The notes beneath the pieces were generated by a model. It was given only the letters and a program-made list of their open reading frames with translations. It did not search any database and had not been told where the DNA came from. Positions 50,919 to 60,084 of a DNA stretch of 64,000 nt are shown piece by piece. This DNA is from Mucilaginibacter rubeus (GTDB taxonomy: Bacteria; Bacteroidota; Bacteroidia; Sphingobacteriales; Sphingobacteriaceae). Each line of letters begins with the position of its first letter. The first letter of the stretch is position 1. The position numbers and the translations under genes were made by a program. The stretch covers positions 4,712,001 to 4,776,000 of the forward strand of contig NZ_CP043450.1 of assembly GCF_003286415.2 (NCBI RefSeq). The letters are read 5' to 3'.

Positions 50919-51836
50919 ATGAACACTTCCATCCCAACCCTTATAGTAGTTGCCGGGCCTACCGCTGTGGGTAAAACAGCAGCAGCTATTAAACTGGCGC
51001 AACATTTCAATACCGCTGTAGTTTCGGCAGATTCAAGGCAGTTTTTCAGGGAGATGAGTATTGGTACCGCCAAGCCCGATGAAAACGAATTAGCTGCGGC
51101 CAAACACTATTTTATCAATTCGCACTCAATATCTGAAAGTTTTTCTGTCGGCGATTTTGAAAAGCAGGGACTTGCACTTTTAGACGAACTTTTTAAAATA
51201 CACAACAAGGTGATTCTCGCCGGGGGCTCGGGCCTGTATATTAAAGCCATTTGCGAAGGCTTCGATGATTTGCCTGTGGCCGATACGGCTGTGCGGGAAA
51301 AACTAAACCTCGAGCTTGAAGAAAAAGGCCTCGAGGTATTACAAAAAAAGCTAAAACAGGTTGACCCTGATTATTATAACGAGGTTGATTTGAATAACCC
51401 CCAACGCATCATCCGGGCTTTAGAGGTTTTTGAAACTTCGGGTAAAACGTTTTCCTCTTATCGCAACGCAACAGTTAACAAACGGCCTTTTAATGTAATT
51501 AAACTGATGCTTGATATGCCGCGCGAAAAGCTATACGAGCGTATCAACCTCCGTGTTGACCTCATGGTTAAACAAGGACTGGTACAGGAAGTACAATCCC
51601 TCCTGCCCTATCGCTATTTGAATGCTTTAAATACAGTTGGCTATTCCGAAATTTTCGATTACTTCGACGGGAAAATAAGCCTTGATGAGGCACTGTTACT
51701 CATAAAACAAAATACCAGGCGCTTTGCCAAAAGGCAGCTTACCTGGTTCAGAAAAGATAAAGATTTTATCTGGTTTGATGCCGGTGCCCCAAATGTCATT
51801 GACCAAATGATCAAAACAATAGAAACACCGGCATAA
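50919..51836 (+). CDS. miaA: tRNA dimethylallyltransferase
   Basis: 305 residues, transfers a dimethylallyl group to A37 of tRNAs reading UNN codons. P-loop GPTAVGKT (13-20), SADSRQFFREMSIGTAKP, LAGGSGLYIKAICEGFDD, NPQRIIRALEVFE and LTWFRKDKDFIWFD. I prefer the ATG at 50919; the earlier ATG at 50898 would add residues encoded by the upstream repeat. Converges on rfbA with 4 bp between stops. Confidence 0.93.
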   Translation: MNTSIPTLIVVAGPTAVGKTAAAIKLAQHFNTAVVSADSRQFFREMSIGTAKPDENELAAAKHYFINSHSISESFSVGDFEKQGLALLDELFKIHNKVILAGGSGLYIKAICEGFDDLPVADTAVREKLNLELEEKGLEVLQKKLKQVDPDYYNEVDLNNPQRIIRALEVFETSGKTFSSYRNATVNKRPFNVIKLMLDMPREKLYERINLRVDLMVKQGLVQEVQSLLPYRYLNALNTVGYSEIFDYFDGKISLDEALLLIKQNTRRFAKRQLTWFRKDKDFIWFDAGAPNVIDQMIKTIETPA

Positions 51837-51840
51837 ATGT

Positions 51841-52704
51841 TTATTGCGGCAATAAGCTTTGCAGGTATTTTCCGTAACCGCTTTTGATATACTTCTCAAC
51901 CAATAACCGCAGCTGGTCATCATTGATAAATCCACGACGATAAGCAACCTCTTCTATACAGCCAATTTTTGTGGACTGGCGTTTTTCAATCACACGCACA
52001 TATTCGGTAGCATCGCTCAGTGAATCAAAGGTTCCTGTATCAAGCCAGGCCGTACCTTTATCCATTACGCCAACATGCAGGTTACCCTGTTCAAGGTAAA
52101 ACTTGTTTACGTCGGTAATTTCGTATTCGCCACGCGGAGATGGTTTAAGATCTTTGGCTATTTGGATCACAGAGTTGTCGTAGAAGTAAAGACCCGGCAC
52201 AGCAAACTTTGATTTAGGCTGAAGTGGCTTTTCTTCAATTGATAACGCTCTAAATTCAGCATCAAATTCAACCACACCATAACGCTCCGGATCTGCTACA
52301 TGATAAGCGAAGATGGCAGCACCATCAACATCATTGAAACTGCGGATCAGTTCGGCAAAGCCGGTACCGTAAAATATGTTATCCCCCAATATCAGGGCTA
52401 CCTTGTCATCGCCAATAAACTGCTCGCCTATTACAAAAGCCTGGGCAAGGCCATTGGGTTTTTCCTGTATTGCATATTCAAACTTGCACCCAAGTTCAGC
52501 ACCGTCTCCTAACAGGCGTTTAAACCCCGGATTATCTTCCGGAGTGGTGATAATCAATATTTCCTTAATATCGGCCTGCATCAAAACAGACAGCGGATAA
52601 TAGATCATCGGCTTATCGTAAATAGGCATCAATTGTTTGCTTATGGCCCTGGTTATAGGGTATAAACGTGTACCTGAACCGCCCGCTAAAATAATTCCTT
52701 TCAT
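51841..52704 (-). CDS. rfbA: Glucose-1-phosphate thymidylyltransferase
   Basis: 287 residues. First step of dTDP-L-rhamnose synthesis: glucose-1-phosphate plus dTTP to dTDP-glucose. KGIILAGGSGTRLYPITRAI with the catalytic Arg, KQLMPIYDKPMIYYPLSVLM, ALILGDNIFYGTGF with the metal Asp and GEYEITDVNKFYL. rfbC and rfbD lie 7.4 kb away on the same strand; rfbB is not in the window. Confidence 0.95.
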   Translation of the reverse strand: MKGIILAGGSGTRLYPITRAISKQLMPIYDKPMIYYPLSVLMQADIKEILIITTPEDNPGFKRLLGDGAELGCKFEYAIQEKPNGLAQAFVIGEQFIGDDKVALILGDNIFYGTGFAELIRSFNDVDGAAIFAYHVADPERYGVVEFDAEFRALSIEEKPLQPKSKFAVPGLYFYDNSVIQIAKDLKPSPRGEYEITDVNKFYLEQGNLHVGVMDKGTAWLDTGTFDSLSDATEYVRVIEKRQSTKIGCIEEVAYRRGFINDDQLRLLVEKYIKSGYGKYLQSLLPQ

Positions 52705-52979
52705 AAATATGTATGTTTTTTTGGTATGCCTATAAACGTGATATGTTATAATTATTGCTAAAATCCTTCAATTACCTACAGCTAAAATAAATATTTTTTT
52801 CAGCTTTATGGTTTACGTAAAATATTACCGCTTTGTTTAATTTATGCCTGATTGCTATAATAAAACACAAAAGTTAAATTCCAAATAGATAGCATGATAG
52901 TTGCCATAATTGCGTATAATTGCAGTTTAAATGCAAAACTCTACTACTTAGGTGGGGTTAGCAGTGTTTTATCGGTAAC

Positions 52980-53885
52980 ATGCATAAATATTATCTTACT
53001 CATCTGCAGGAATTAGAATCGGAAGCCATTTACATTATCAGGGAAGTGGTTGCGCAGTTTGATCGTCCTGCCATCCTGTTTTCGGGCGGGAAAGACTCTA
53101 TTGTTGTAACACACCTGGCAAAAAAGGCATTCTGGCCTGCCAAAATTCCTATGCCCCTCATTCATATTGATACCGGCCACAACTTTCCGGAAACCATGGA
53201 ATTCAGGGATAAGCTGGTTGAAAACCTTGGCGTACAACTTATTGTAGGCTCGGTTCAGGAATCAATTGATAAAGGCCGCGCAGTTGAAGAAAGCGGTATT
53301 AATGCCAGCCGCAACGAGTTGCAGATAGTAACTCTGCTTGATGCCATTGAAAACCATAAAATAGATGCAGCCATTGGCGGTGCCCGCCGTGATGAAGAAA
53401 AAGCACGCGCTAAAGAGCGTTTCTTCAGCCACCGCGATGAATTTGGTCAATGGGACCCTAAAAACCAGCGTCCCGAGCTTTGGAATATCTTCAACGGCCG
53501 CAAGCGTATGGGCGAGCACTTCCGTGTATTCCCGATCAGCAACTGGACTGAGATGGATATCTGGAACTATATTTTACAGGAAAACATAGCCATACCTTCT
53601 TTATACTTTGCACACCAGCGTGATGCCGTTTACCGCGATAATACCTGGCTGCCTGCTTCTGAGTTTTTACAGCTTCGCGAAGGTGAGACTATCGAAAACA
53701 AGTTGATGCGTTTCCGTACCCTCGGCGATATCACCATCACCGGCGGTATCGAATCTGATGCCGACACGCTGGAGAAGATAGTTGCCGAAGTATCGGCCAC
53801 CCGCAGTACCGAACGTGGTAACCGCAGTGATGACAAACGCTCGGACACTTCAATGGAAGACAGGAAAAAGCAAGGTTATTTTTAA
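52980..53885 (+). CDS. cysD: Sulfate adenylyltransferase subunit 2
   Basis: 301 residues, ATP sulfurylase catalytic subunit making adenylylsulfate. PP-loop FSGGKDSIVVTHL (35-47), HIDTGHNFPETMEFRD, GGARRDEEKARAKERFFSHR, and RFRTLGDITITGGIES. The 275-bp upstream gap is AT-rich with no recognised riboswitch. cysN follows after 58 bp. Neither cysH nor cysC is adjacent, so the use of the product (assimilation or sulfation) is open. Confidence 0.95.
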   Translation: MHKYYLTHLQELESEAIYIIREVVAQFDRPAILFSGGKDSIVVTHLAKKAFWPAKIPMPLIHIDTGHNFPETMEFRDKLVENLGVQLIVGSVQESIDKGRAVEESGINASRNELQIVTLLDAIENHKIDAAIGGARRDEEKARAKERFFSHRDEFGQWDPKNQRPELWNIFNGRKRMGEHFRVFPISNWTEMDIWNYILQENIAIPSLYFAHQRDAVYRDNTWLPASEFLQLREGETIENKLMRFRTLGDITITGGIESDADTLEKIVAEVSATRSTERGNRSDDKRSDTSMEDRKKQGYF

Positions 53886-53943
53886 AATTTGATTCAATAA
53901 GCCTTTGGGTCCCAATGCCCGGAGCAAAAAACATACCACCACA

Positions 53944-55185
53944 ATGGAATTATTACGTTTTACTACAGCCGGTAGTGTTGACGATGGAAAAAGTACCCTT
54001 ATAGGGCGCTTGCTATACGATTCAAAATCCATCTTTGAAGATCAGATGGAGGCTGTAAAACAATCAAGCGAACGCAAAGGTCTTCAGCATGTTGATTTAT
54101 CGTTGTTAACCGATGGCCTACGCTCTGAGCGTGAACAAGGCATCACTATTGATGTTGCTTACCGCTACTTTGCAACCCCTAAACGCAAATTTATTATTGC
54201 CGATACTCCGGGTCATATCCAATATACTCGTAACATGGTTACCGGCGCATCAACTGCTAACCTTGCACTTGTACTTATTGATGTGCGCAAAGGTGTGGTT
54301 GAGCAAACCTGCCGCCACTCGTTCATTGCTTCACTGTTAAAGATCCCCCACATTATTGTTTGCGTAAACAAGATGGATCTGGTTGATTACAGTGAAGAGG
54401 CTTTTAACAAAGTAGTTGAGCAATACGAGGCATTTGCAGCCAAAATTGATGTTAAAGATATCCGTTTTGTACCCATGAGCGCTTTGGCCGGCGATAATGT
54501 AGTAAACGATTCAGAAAATATGCCATGGTACAAAGGCGAGAGCTTGTTGCATACCCTGGAAACTATCCATATTGCCAGTGATGAAAACCACTCAGACGCA
54601 CGTTTCCCTGTACAAACAGTGATCCGTCCGCATGCTGATGAATATCATGATTACCGGGGCTATGCAGGGCGTATAGCCGGAGGCATTTTTAAGCCTGGCG
54701 ATAAGATAACCGTATTGCCATCGGGATTAACATCAGTCATTAAATCTATCGATACCTATTCGGGCCCGGTTGAGGAAGCTTTCGCGCCGATGTCGGTTTC
54801 TATTACTTTAGAGGATGACATTGACGTAAGTCGTGGCGATATGATTGTAAAAGATGACAGCGAACCACAGGTAAGCCAGGACCTTGACGCCATGATTTGC
54901 TGGATGGCAACACGCGGACCGCGCCCGGGGGCAAAATACCACCTTAAAACTACCACGCGCGAAGTAATGTCGATCATCAAAGAGGTTTATTATAAGCTGG
55001 ATATCAACACACTTGAAAAGCAGGAAGAAAATACCGATATCAAGATGAACGAAATGGTGAAGATACGTTTACGCACTACCCAACCGGTAGTGTTTGACGA
55101 GTATCGCAAAAACCGAATTACCGGTTCATTGATCCTGGTTGATGAATCAACCAATGAAACTGTGGCGGCGGGTACATTTTTGTAA
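53944..55185 (+). CDS. cysN: Sulfate adenylyltransferase subunit 1 (GTPase)
   Basis: 413 residues. EF-Tu-like GTPase that drives CysD: G1 GSVDDGKST (10-18), G3 DTPGH, G4 NKMD, then two beta-barrel domains. No fused CysC kinase. I start at ATG 53944 (MELLRFTTAGSVDDGKS); 13 earlier in-frame codons are unlike the family. A strong terminator follows. Confidence 0.95.
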   Translation: MELLRFTTAGSVDDGKSTLIGRLLYDSKSIFEDQMEAVKQSSERKGLQHVDLSLLTDGLRSEREQGITIDVAYRYFATPKRKFIIADTPGHIQYTRNMVTGASTANLALVLIDVRKGVVEQTCRHSFIASLLKIPHIIVCVNKMDLVDYSEEAFNKVVEQYEAFAAKIDVKDIRFVPMSALAGDNVVNDSENMPWYKGESLLHTLETIHIASDENHSDARFPVQTVIRPHADEYHDYRGYAGRIAGGIFKPGDKITVLPSGLTSVIKSIDTYSGPVEEAFAPMSVSITLEDDIDVSRGDMIVKDDSEPQVSQDLDAMICWMATRGPRPGAKYHLKTTTREVMSIIKEVYYKLDINTLEKQEENTDIKMNEMVKIRLRTTQPVVFDEYRKNRITGSLILVDESTNETVAAGTFL

Positions 55186-55256
55186 ACTACGGCCAAAGCC
55201 AGACTCTTAAAGGGGATACAATTAAAAAATCTCTTCTTAAAAATGCAAAAGTCATT

Positions 55257-55300
55257 AAAGCGATCAGGTAAAAGATGAGTTTTACCTGATCGCTTTTTTT
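55257..55300 (+). terminator. Intrinsic terminator of cysD-cysN
   Basis: AAAGCGATCAGGTAAAA pairs with TTTTACCTGATCGCTTT, followed by more T bases. Confidence 0.93.
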
Positions 55301-55520
55301 ATTATCATAGTATTTTACCGCGGGCTGTTCTGAGCTGAGCTTTATTTTAGATTCAGATTTCCCCCTATTTATAATAAAATTCTTGAGGCAACCTCGCTTC
55401 TACCATACAGCTTACTCTTACTTTAGGAGAGTAAATAAAAAGCCGGAGTGATTCCTTCGGTTTAGACACCTCCTCAACTATTTAATTTAAAATCAGTTAG
55501 CATACCTTATAAATTAAATT
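55301..55520. other. Upstream region of lipoprotein unit 1
   Basis: Non-coding. Segments such as CCTCGCTTC and TTATAAATTAAATTTAACTT recur before lipoprotein unit 2 (57709-57958), showing the duplication includes the control region. Confidence 0.6.
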
Positions 55521-55528
55521 TAACTTTG
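55521..55528 (+). promoter_or_regulatory. -7 element (TAACTTTG) of lipoprotein unit 1
   Basis: Exact TAnnTTTG match, 16 bases before the ATG; the surrounding ATAAATTAAATT is conserved before unit 2. Confidence 0.6.
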
Positions 55529-55544
55529 AGTAAAACTTAACCTT

Positions 55545-56477
55545 ATGAAAAAATATCTACCTCTTTTGCTTGGTGTATATTTTTTTGCATTTTCCTGTAA
55601 AAAGGATCATCATCCCGGTACAGATCCTGATGCAAAAGAATATGACGTAAAATTTGGCCTCAATGGTTTTACGCAATCCATTACAACCATGGCCGGCAAA
55701 AAAACACAAACGAACGGCTTACAAACCAATGCAACACCCACACCTGTTACCGCCGATTATTTAAAAGTAGTCCGGTATCTGGTTTTTGGCCCTGGTGATT
55801 ACAGCGAGGAAGGCCCCATATTTCATAGCATAGTAATCGATTCTACAGCCAGCAACTTCGGCGTTATTTCAGATCGCTTACCTGCCGGTACTTATACCGT
55901 TGTTGTCGCGGCTGGTAAAGCGGGCCTTCAATTCAGTAACAGTAATCCCAAACAGATATATTATACAAAAGATGTTTCTTATCAACCATTCTGGAAGGAT
56001 ACATTTTTTGATAAATTTCAATTAACTGTATCCGGAGACATCAACCAGGATGTAACGCTGAGCAGAATAGTTGCGCAATTACAAATTAATATTGAAGACG
56101 CTATCCCGGCCAACGCCAAAACAATTATTGTTAACATAAGCGATGAATCTCGTCAATATCTTATCGGTACTGAAAAATCCGGCCAGATGTCCTCAATGAC
56201 GCTCACTATCGTCATTCCGGATGCCGCGAAAGGAAAGCCCAACTTCAAAATAACCAGTCTTATGGGCAATACCTCGACTCCGTTTGCGGTAAAAATAACC
56301 TGTTACGATGCTAATCAAAACGCGGTGGGCTCAGGAGTCACTGTCCCCAATGTTACCTGTCAGAAAAACACGAAGACGATATTATCGGGTAAACTGTTTA
56401 ACTATGGCACCACTGATCCGTTTACTATTGGTATTAATAACGATTGGGATCCAACCCCTGTTGTTGCCCATTATTAA
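55545..56477 (+). CDS. Lipoprotein A1, possibly FimB/Mfa2-like
   Basis: 310 residues. Signal peptide with lipobox LGVYFFAFSCKKDHH. The mature protein is beta-rich, with SDRLPAGTYTVVVAAGKAGL, LSRIVAQLQINIEDAIPANA and the end NVTCQKNTKTILSGKLF. Strand pattern, the PAGTYTVVVAAG turn and the closing 'KTxLSGxLF...W' region remind me of FimB/Mfa2-type fimbrial subunits, but this is an inference. It is the first of four paralogues in the tandem duplication, likely outer-membrane anchored and surface-exposed (the KKD after Cys fits). Confidence 0.75.
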   Translation: MKKYLPLLLGVYFFAFSCKKDHHPGTDPDAKEYDVKFGLNGFTQSITTMAGKKTQTNGLQTNATPTPVTADYLKVVRYLVFGPGDYSEEGPIFHSIVIDSTASNFGVISDRLPAGTYTVVVAAGKAGLQFSNSNPKQIYYTKDVSYQPFWKDTFFDKFQLTVSGDINQDVTLSRIVAQLQINIEDAIPANAKTIIVNISDESRQYLIGTEKSGQMSSMTLTIVIPDAAKGKPNFKITSLMGNTSTPFAVKITCYDANQNAVGSGVTVPNVTCQKNTKTILSGKLFNYGTTDPFTIGINNDWDPTPVVAHY

Positions 56478-56529
56478 AGCCTACATAAATACAGTAAAAT
56501 CATTAAGTGATAAACTTAAATTTAAAAAA

Positions 56530-57549
56530 ATGAAAAGATATCTTTTAGGCCTTGCGCTAATTTGTATGGTTGTTTTATCCTGCAAAAAGCAAAGCTCTGA
56601 TACCAATACTCCCTCTAAACCAACTAAAGAACAACACGTAGTTACTTTTAATGTGGGGTTTTCACAGCAAACGGGTGATTTAGAAACCAATTCCTTAAAA
56701 ACCAATAGTACGACGGCCACCACGGCGTTGGCCGATGTGGCTGATGTAATGTATTTGGCAATTTATAATACGAATGGAAGCCTGTTACATATACTCAAAA
56801 AAGTATCAACAGATAATGGTTTTGGCTCTTTTATTGACACACTAAATTATGGAAATTACACAGCTATTTTTGCTGCCGGGAAAACAGGGTTATCTTTAAC
56901 ACCAGAATATCATTGGGTTGGTAAAGAAACCGGTGGTTTCTTTGTAGAACACAATTTAAGCACTGACGTTCTGATTTATGGATCAGAAACCGGTCCCGTG
57001 ATTGGCCCAACCCTATTTAACAAAGATGCTTTTTACAAAAAAGTAGCATTAACCATCCCGCAAACCGCGGCTTTAACTATTAATTTAGACAGGATAACCT
57101 CGCAGGAGCAAGTAGTTGTAGAAGATGCGATACCGGCAAAGGCAAAAGCCCTGGAACTTAAGATTTCTTACGTAGCCAGTATGTTTTATGTAAACAGCGG
57201 TGCACCTCAAACAACATTCCGTAACACAATTTATACCTACAGTTTTTTAACTCCGACCGATATTGGTAAAACTAATTACAGTTTTAATACGGGCATTTTT
57301 TTGGCCATACCTTTGTCAACCCAAACTATTGTTTGTTCGTCTGACGTAACAATCAATAACAGCGGGGTAGACAACGGCCTTAACCCGGATATTGCTTCAA
57401 TAACTGCACCCAATATAACCTGCTTACCCAATAAAAAAACGGTTTTAACAGGTAATTTATTTGGTGGGGCGGGTAAACCCGTCGGCAATGGTTTTCATTT
57501 AGTTACAGATACAAGTTGGAATAGTACAATTGTAAGTAAACCTTTTTAA
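56530..57549 (+). CDS. Lipoprotein B1, paralogue of A1
   Basis: 339 residues from ATG 56530; a longer frame overlaps A1 and lacks the signal. Signal and lipobox LGLALICMVVLSCKKQSSD. Shares with A1 the core DRITSQEQVVVEDAIPAKAK, the earlier TLNYGNYTAIFAAGKTGL and the end NITCLPNKKTVLTGNLFGG. So A and B derive from one ancestor. Co-transcribed with A1. Ligand or assembly partner unknown. Confidence 0.75.
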   Translation: MKRYLLGLALICMVVLSCKKQSSDTNTPSKPTKEQHVVTFNVGFSQQTGDLETNSLKTNSTTATTALADVADVMYLAIYNTNGSLLHILKKVSTDNGFGSFIDTLNYGNYTAIFAAGKTGLSLTPEYHWVGKETGGFFVEHNLSTDVLIYGSETGPVIGPTLFNKDAFYKKVALTIPQTAALTINLDRITSQEQVVVEDAIPAKAKALELKISYVASMFYVNSGAPQTTFRNTIYTYSFLTPTDIGKTNYSFNTGIFLAIPLSTQTIVCSSDVTINNSGVDNGLNPDIASITAPNITCLPNKKTVLTGNLFGGAGKPVGNGFHLVTDTSWNSTIVSKPF

Positions 57550-57663
57550 TGTAAAAACACCGCAAGGCAAAAGAAAAGCAGGTTGTTGTTATAAAATACC
57601 ATAAAAGATTTCATAAGCTCAAATTCCTATTTTAGGAAATAGTAAAAAAGCAAATATTCCAAA

Positions 57664-57706
57664 GTAAAAGAGGCTCCTTACTTAGGGAGCCTCTTTTACT
57701 TTATTA
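57664..57706 (+). terminator. Terminator of lipoprotein unit 1
   Basis: GTAAAAGAGGCTCC / GGGAGCCTCTTTTAC stem followed by T-rich DNA. Confidence 0.9.
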
Positions 57707-57958
57707 AGAACCGTTCCGAGCTAATCTATATTTTAGACTCAGCTATTTTTGTTCATTTTTTTGCCTCAAATATTAATAGAATTTTGAAGTAGCCTCGCTT
57801 CAATCATACCCTGTACTCCTACTTGGATAGAATAAATCAAAAGGCATGAATACTATTGTGCTATTCTTTGTCTTTAATCAAATAAATGATTCCTGCAGTT
57901 TAGATGCTACCGCAACCGGCTAATTTAAAATTAGTTAGTATACTTTATAAATTAAATT
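57707..57958. other. Upstream region of lipoprotein unit 2
   Basis: Non-coding and diverged from the unit 1 counterpart except in patches: CCTCGCTTC, and the last 50 bases before the gene, which are nearly identical. It carries about 30 additional bases. Confidence 0.6.
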
Positions 57959-57966
57959 TAACTTTG
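57959..57966 (+). promoter_or_regulatory. -7 element (TAACTTTG) of lipoprotein unit 2
   Basis: Same element and same spacing to the ATG as in unit 1. Its conservation against a diverged upstream background supports function. Confidence 0.6.
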
Positions 57967-57982
57967 AAAAAAACTTAACCTT

Positions 57983-58906
57983 ATGAAAAAATATCTACCT
58001 TTTTTGCTTGGTGTGTATTTTTTTGCATTTTCCTGTAAAAAGGACCATCACCCTGTTACAGACCCTAATGCTAAAGAATATAATGTAAAATTGGGGCTGA
58101 ATGGTTTTACACAATCCATAGAAAACACGGCCGGCAAAAAAACACAAACAAACGGCTTACAAACAAATGCCACGCCCACACCTATTACCGCCGACTATTT
58201 TAAAGTTATAAAATACTTTGTTTTAGTTCCTGATAGAAATGGTACTCCTTCAATATTTCATAGCATAGCTATCGATTCTACTGCCAGTAACTTCGGTGTC
58301 ATTTCAGATCGTTTGCCCGCCGGTACTTATACCATTTCTATTGCTGCCGGTTTAACAGGATTCCAATATAATGACCGGATGTATTTAAACTATAAAAAAG
58401 ATGCTTCTTATCAGCCATTATGGAAGGATACATTTTTCGATAAATTTCAATTAACTGTATCCGGAGACATCAACCAGGATATAACGTTGAACAGAATAGT
58501 TGGGCAATTACAAATTAATATTGAAGACGCTATACCGGCTAATGCTAAAACAATTGTTGTTGAAATAAGCAAAGAGTATACTGGATTCTTTATTGCTACT
58601 GAAAACCTTGATTATGCGTCCGCAATGACGCTTACCACTGTCATTCCTGATGCCGCGAAAGGAAAGCCCAACTTTAAAATAACCAGTATTATGGCCAATA
58701 CTTCGAGTCCGTTTACGGTAAAAATCACCTGTTACGATGCGAATCAAAGCCTGGTAAGTTCTGGTATTATTCTTTCCAATGTCACCTGCCAAAAAAACAC
58801 AAGGACCATATTATCGGGCAAGTTGTTTAACTATGGCGCCATTGGACCGTTCACCATTAGTATTAATAATGACTGGGACCCAAGTCCTATTATTATCCAT
58901 TATTAA
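57983..58906 (+). CDS. Lipoprotein A2, tandem copy of A1
   Basis: 307 residues. Signal and lipobox LGVYFFAFSCKKDHH identical to A1. Differences concentrate in the segment after TADYFKVIKYFVLVPDRNG and in the stretch after ISKEYTGFFIATENLDY; the core LQINIEDAIPANAKTI is unchanged. The pattern suggests a conserved fold with variable exposed loops. Confidence 0.75.
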   Translation: MKKYLPFLLGVYFFAFSCKKDHHPVTDPNAKEYNVKLGLNGFTQSIENTAGKKTQTNGLQTNATPTPITADYFKVIKYFVLVPDRNGTPSIFHSIAIDSTASNFGVISDRLPAGTYTISIAAGLTGFQYNDRMYLNYKKDASYQPLWKDTFFDKFQLTVSGDINQDITLNRIVGQLQINIEDAIPANAKTIVVEISKEYTGFFIATENLDYASAMTLTTVIPDAAKGKPNFKITSIMANTSSPFTVKITCYDANQSLVSSGIILSNVTCQKNTRTILSGKLFNYGAIGPFTISINNDWDPSPIIIHY

Positions 58907-58958
58907 AGCAAATTGCAATACGGTAAAATCATTAAGTGATAAACTTAAATTAAAAAAA

Positions 58959-59957
58959 ATGAAAAGATCTCTTTTAGGCCTTGCGCTAACTTGTATGGTT
59001 ATTTTATCCTGCAAAAAGCAAAGCTCTGACAATAGCAATCCTAAACCGGATAAAGAACAACACGTAATTACCTTTAACGTGGGCTTTTCACAGCAAACAA
59101 GTGATTTCAAAGTCAATTCATTAAAAACCAATAGCACTGCTACCAATGCGCTTACCGATCAGGTTGATGTGATGTATTTAGCAATTTATAATCCGGATGG
59201 GACCTTCGTACATTTACTCAAGAAATTATCAACAGATAGTGGGTTTGGCTCTTTTACAGACACATTAAATTATGGGAATTACACAGCCGTTGTTGCTGCG
59301 GGTAAAACCGGCTTAGTTTTATCAACAGATTACACTTGGTTTGGTGGTGAAACCGGTGGTCAGTATGCTTATCTACACAAATTAAGTACCGATATCCTGC
59401 TTTATAAAAGCAACGATACTCCCACTGGTTACATAACCAATTTTAACAAAGATGCTTTTTATAAAAAGTTAGCATTAACCATTCCGCAAACCGGGTCTAT
59501 AAATGTCAGTTTAGATAGGATAACGTCACAGGTGCAGGTGGTTATAGAAGATGCGATACCTGCAAATGCAAAAACTTTAGCGCTTGAAATTTCCTCTATA
59601 GGTGAAAAGTATTACATAGGTAGTGGTACCCCTAAAACAATAACACTTAACACATATGAGACTTACAGTTTTTTAACCCCGACCGATATCGGTAAAATTA
59701 ACTACAGCTTTAATACCGGAGTTTTTTTGGCTATGCCTTCTTCAACCCAATCAATTTATTGCTCATCTGGCACAACAATCAATAATCTTTCGCCTGATAT
59801 TGCCTCGTTAACTATACCAAACGTAAGCTGCTTACCTAATAAAAAAACAGTTTTAACCGGCAATTTATTTGGGGGTGCCGGTAAACCAGCGGGCAACGGT
59901 TTTCATTTGGTTGCAGATACAAGCTGGAATAGTACCACCATTAACAGATCTTTTTAA
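58959..59957 (+). CDS. Lipoprotein B2, tandem copy of B1
   Basis: 332 residues from ATG 58959. Signal and lipobox LGLALTCMVILSCKKQSSD. Keeps TLNYGNYTAVVAAGKTGL, DRITSQVQVVIEDAIPANAK and NVSCLPNKKTVLTGNLFGGA. Shorter than B1 by a few residues, mainly in the loop before NPDIASITAP (B1) versus LSPDIASLTIP (B2). Followed by its own terminator. Confidence 0.75.
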   Translation: MKRSLLGLALTCMVILSCKKQSSDNSNPKPDKEQHVITFNVGFSQQTSDFKVNSLKTNSTATNALTDQVDVMYLAIYNPDGTFVHLLKKLSTDSGFGSFTDTLNYGNYTAVVAAGKTGLVLSTDYTWFGGETGGQYAYLHKLSTDILLYKSNDTPTGYITNFNKDAFYKKLALTIPQTGSINVSLDRITSQVQVVIEDAIPANAKTLALEISSIGEKYYIGSGTPKTITLNTYETYSFLTPTDIGKINYSFNTGVFLAMPSSTQSIYCSSGTTINNLSPDIASLTIPNVSCLPNKKTVLTGNLFGGAGKPAGNGFHLVADTSWNSTTINRSF

Positions 59958-59996
59958 AGACAAATCCATAGCAAAAAGCAGGTTTCCTGAGAGAAC

Positions 59997-60038
59997 AAAA
60001 TAAAAGAGGCTCCCGTGCAGGGAGCCTCTTTTATTTTA
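59997..60038 (+). terminator. Terminator of lipoprotein unit 2
   Basis: AAATAAAAGAGGCTCCC / GGGAGCCTCTTTTATTT stem with a 5-base loop; flanking A and T runs may make it bidirectional, also serving rfbD. Confidence 0.92.
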
Positions 60039-60084
60039 AAAATATCTTTTTAGCGCTGTTAAAAAGCTTGCATTTTCAAGGAAT

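Larger units (their letters stand above)
55330..60038 (+). repeat. Tandem duplication of a two-gene lipoprotein unit
   Basis: Unit 1 (about 55330-57706) and unit 2 (about 57709-60038) each hold the same order: promoter TAACTTTG, lipoprotein A, 52-bp gap, lipoprotein B, terminator with GAGGCTCC / GGGAGCCTC. Both proteins are strongly similar between units along their whole length, with short variable patches. Confidence 0.9.

Noticed and set aside
52705..52979. Riboswitch upstream of cysD
   Set aside because: Weak pairing near 52930-52975 but no recognisable SAM or other aptamer core.
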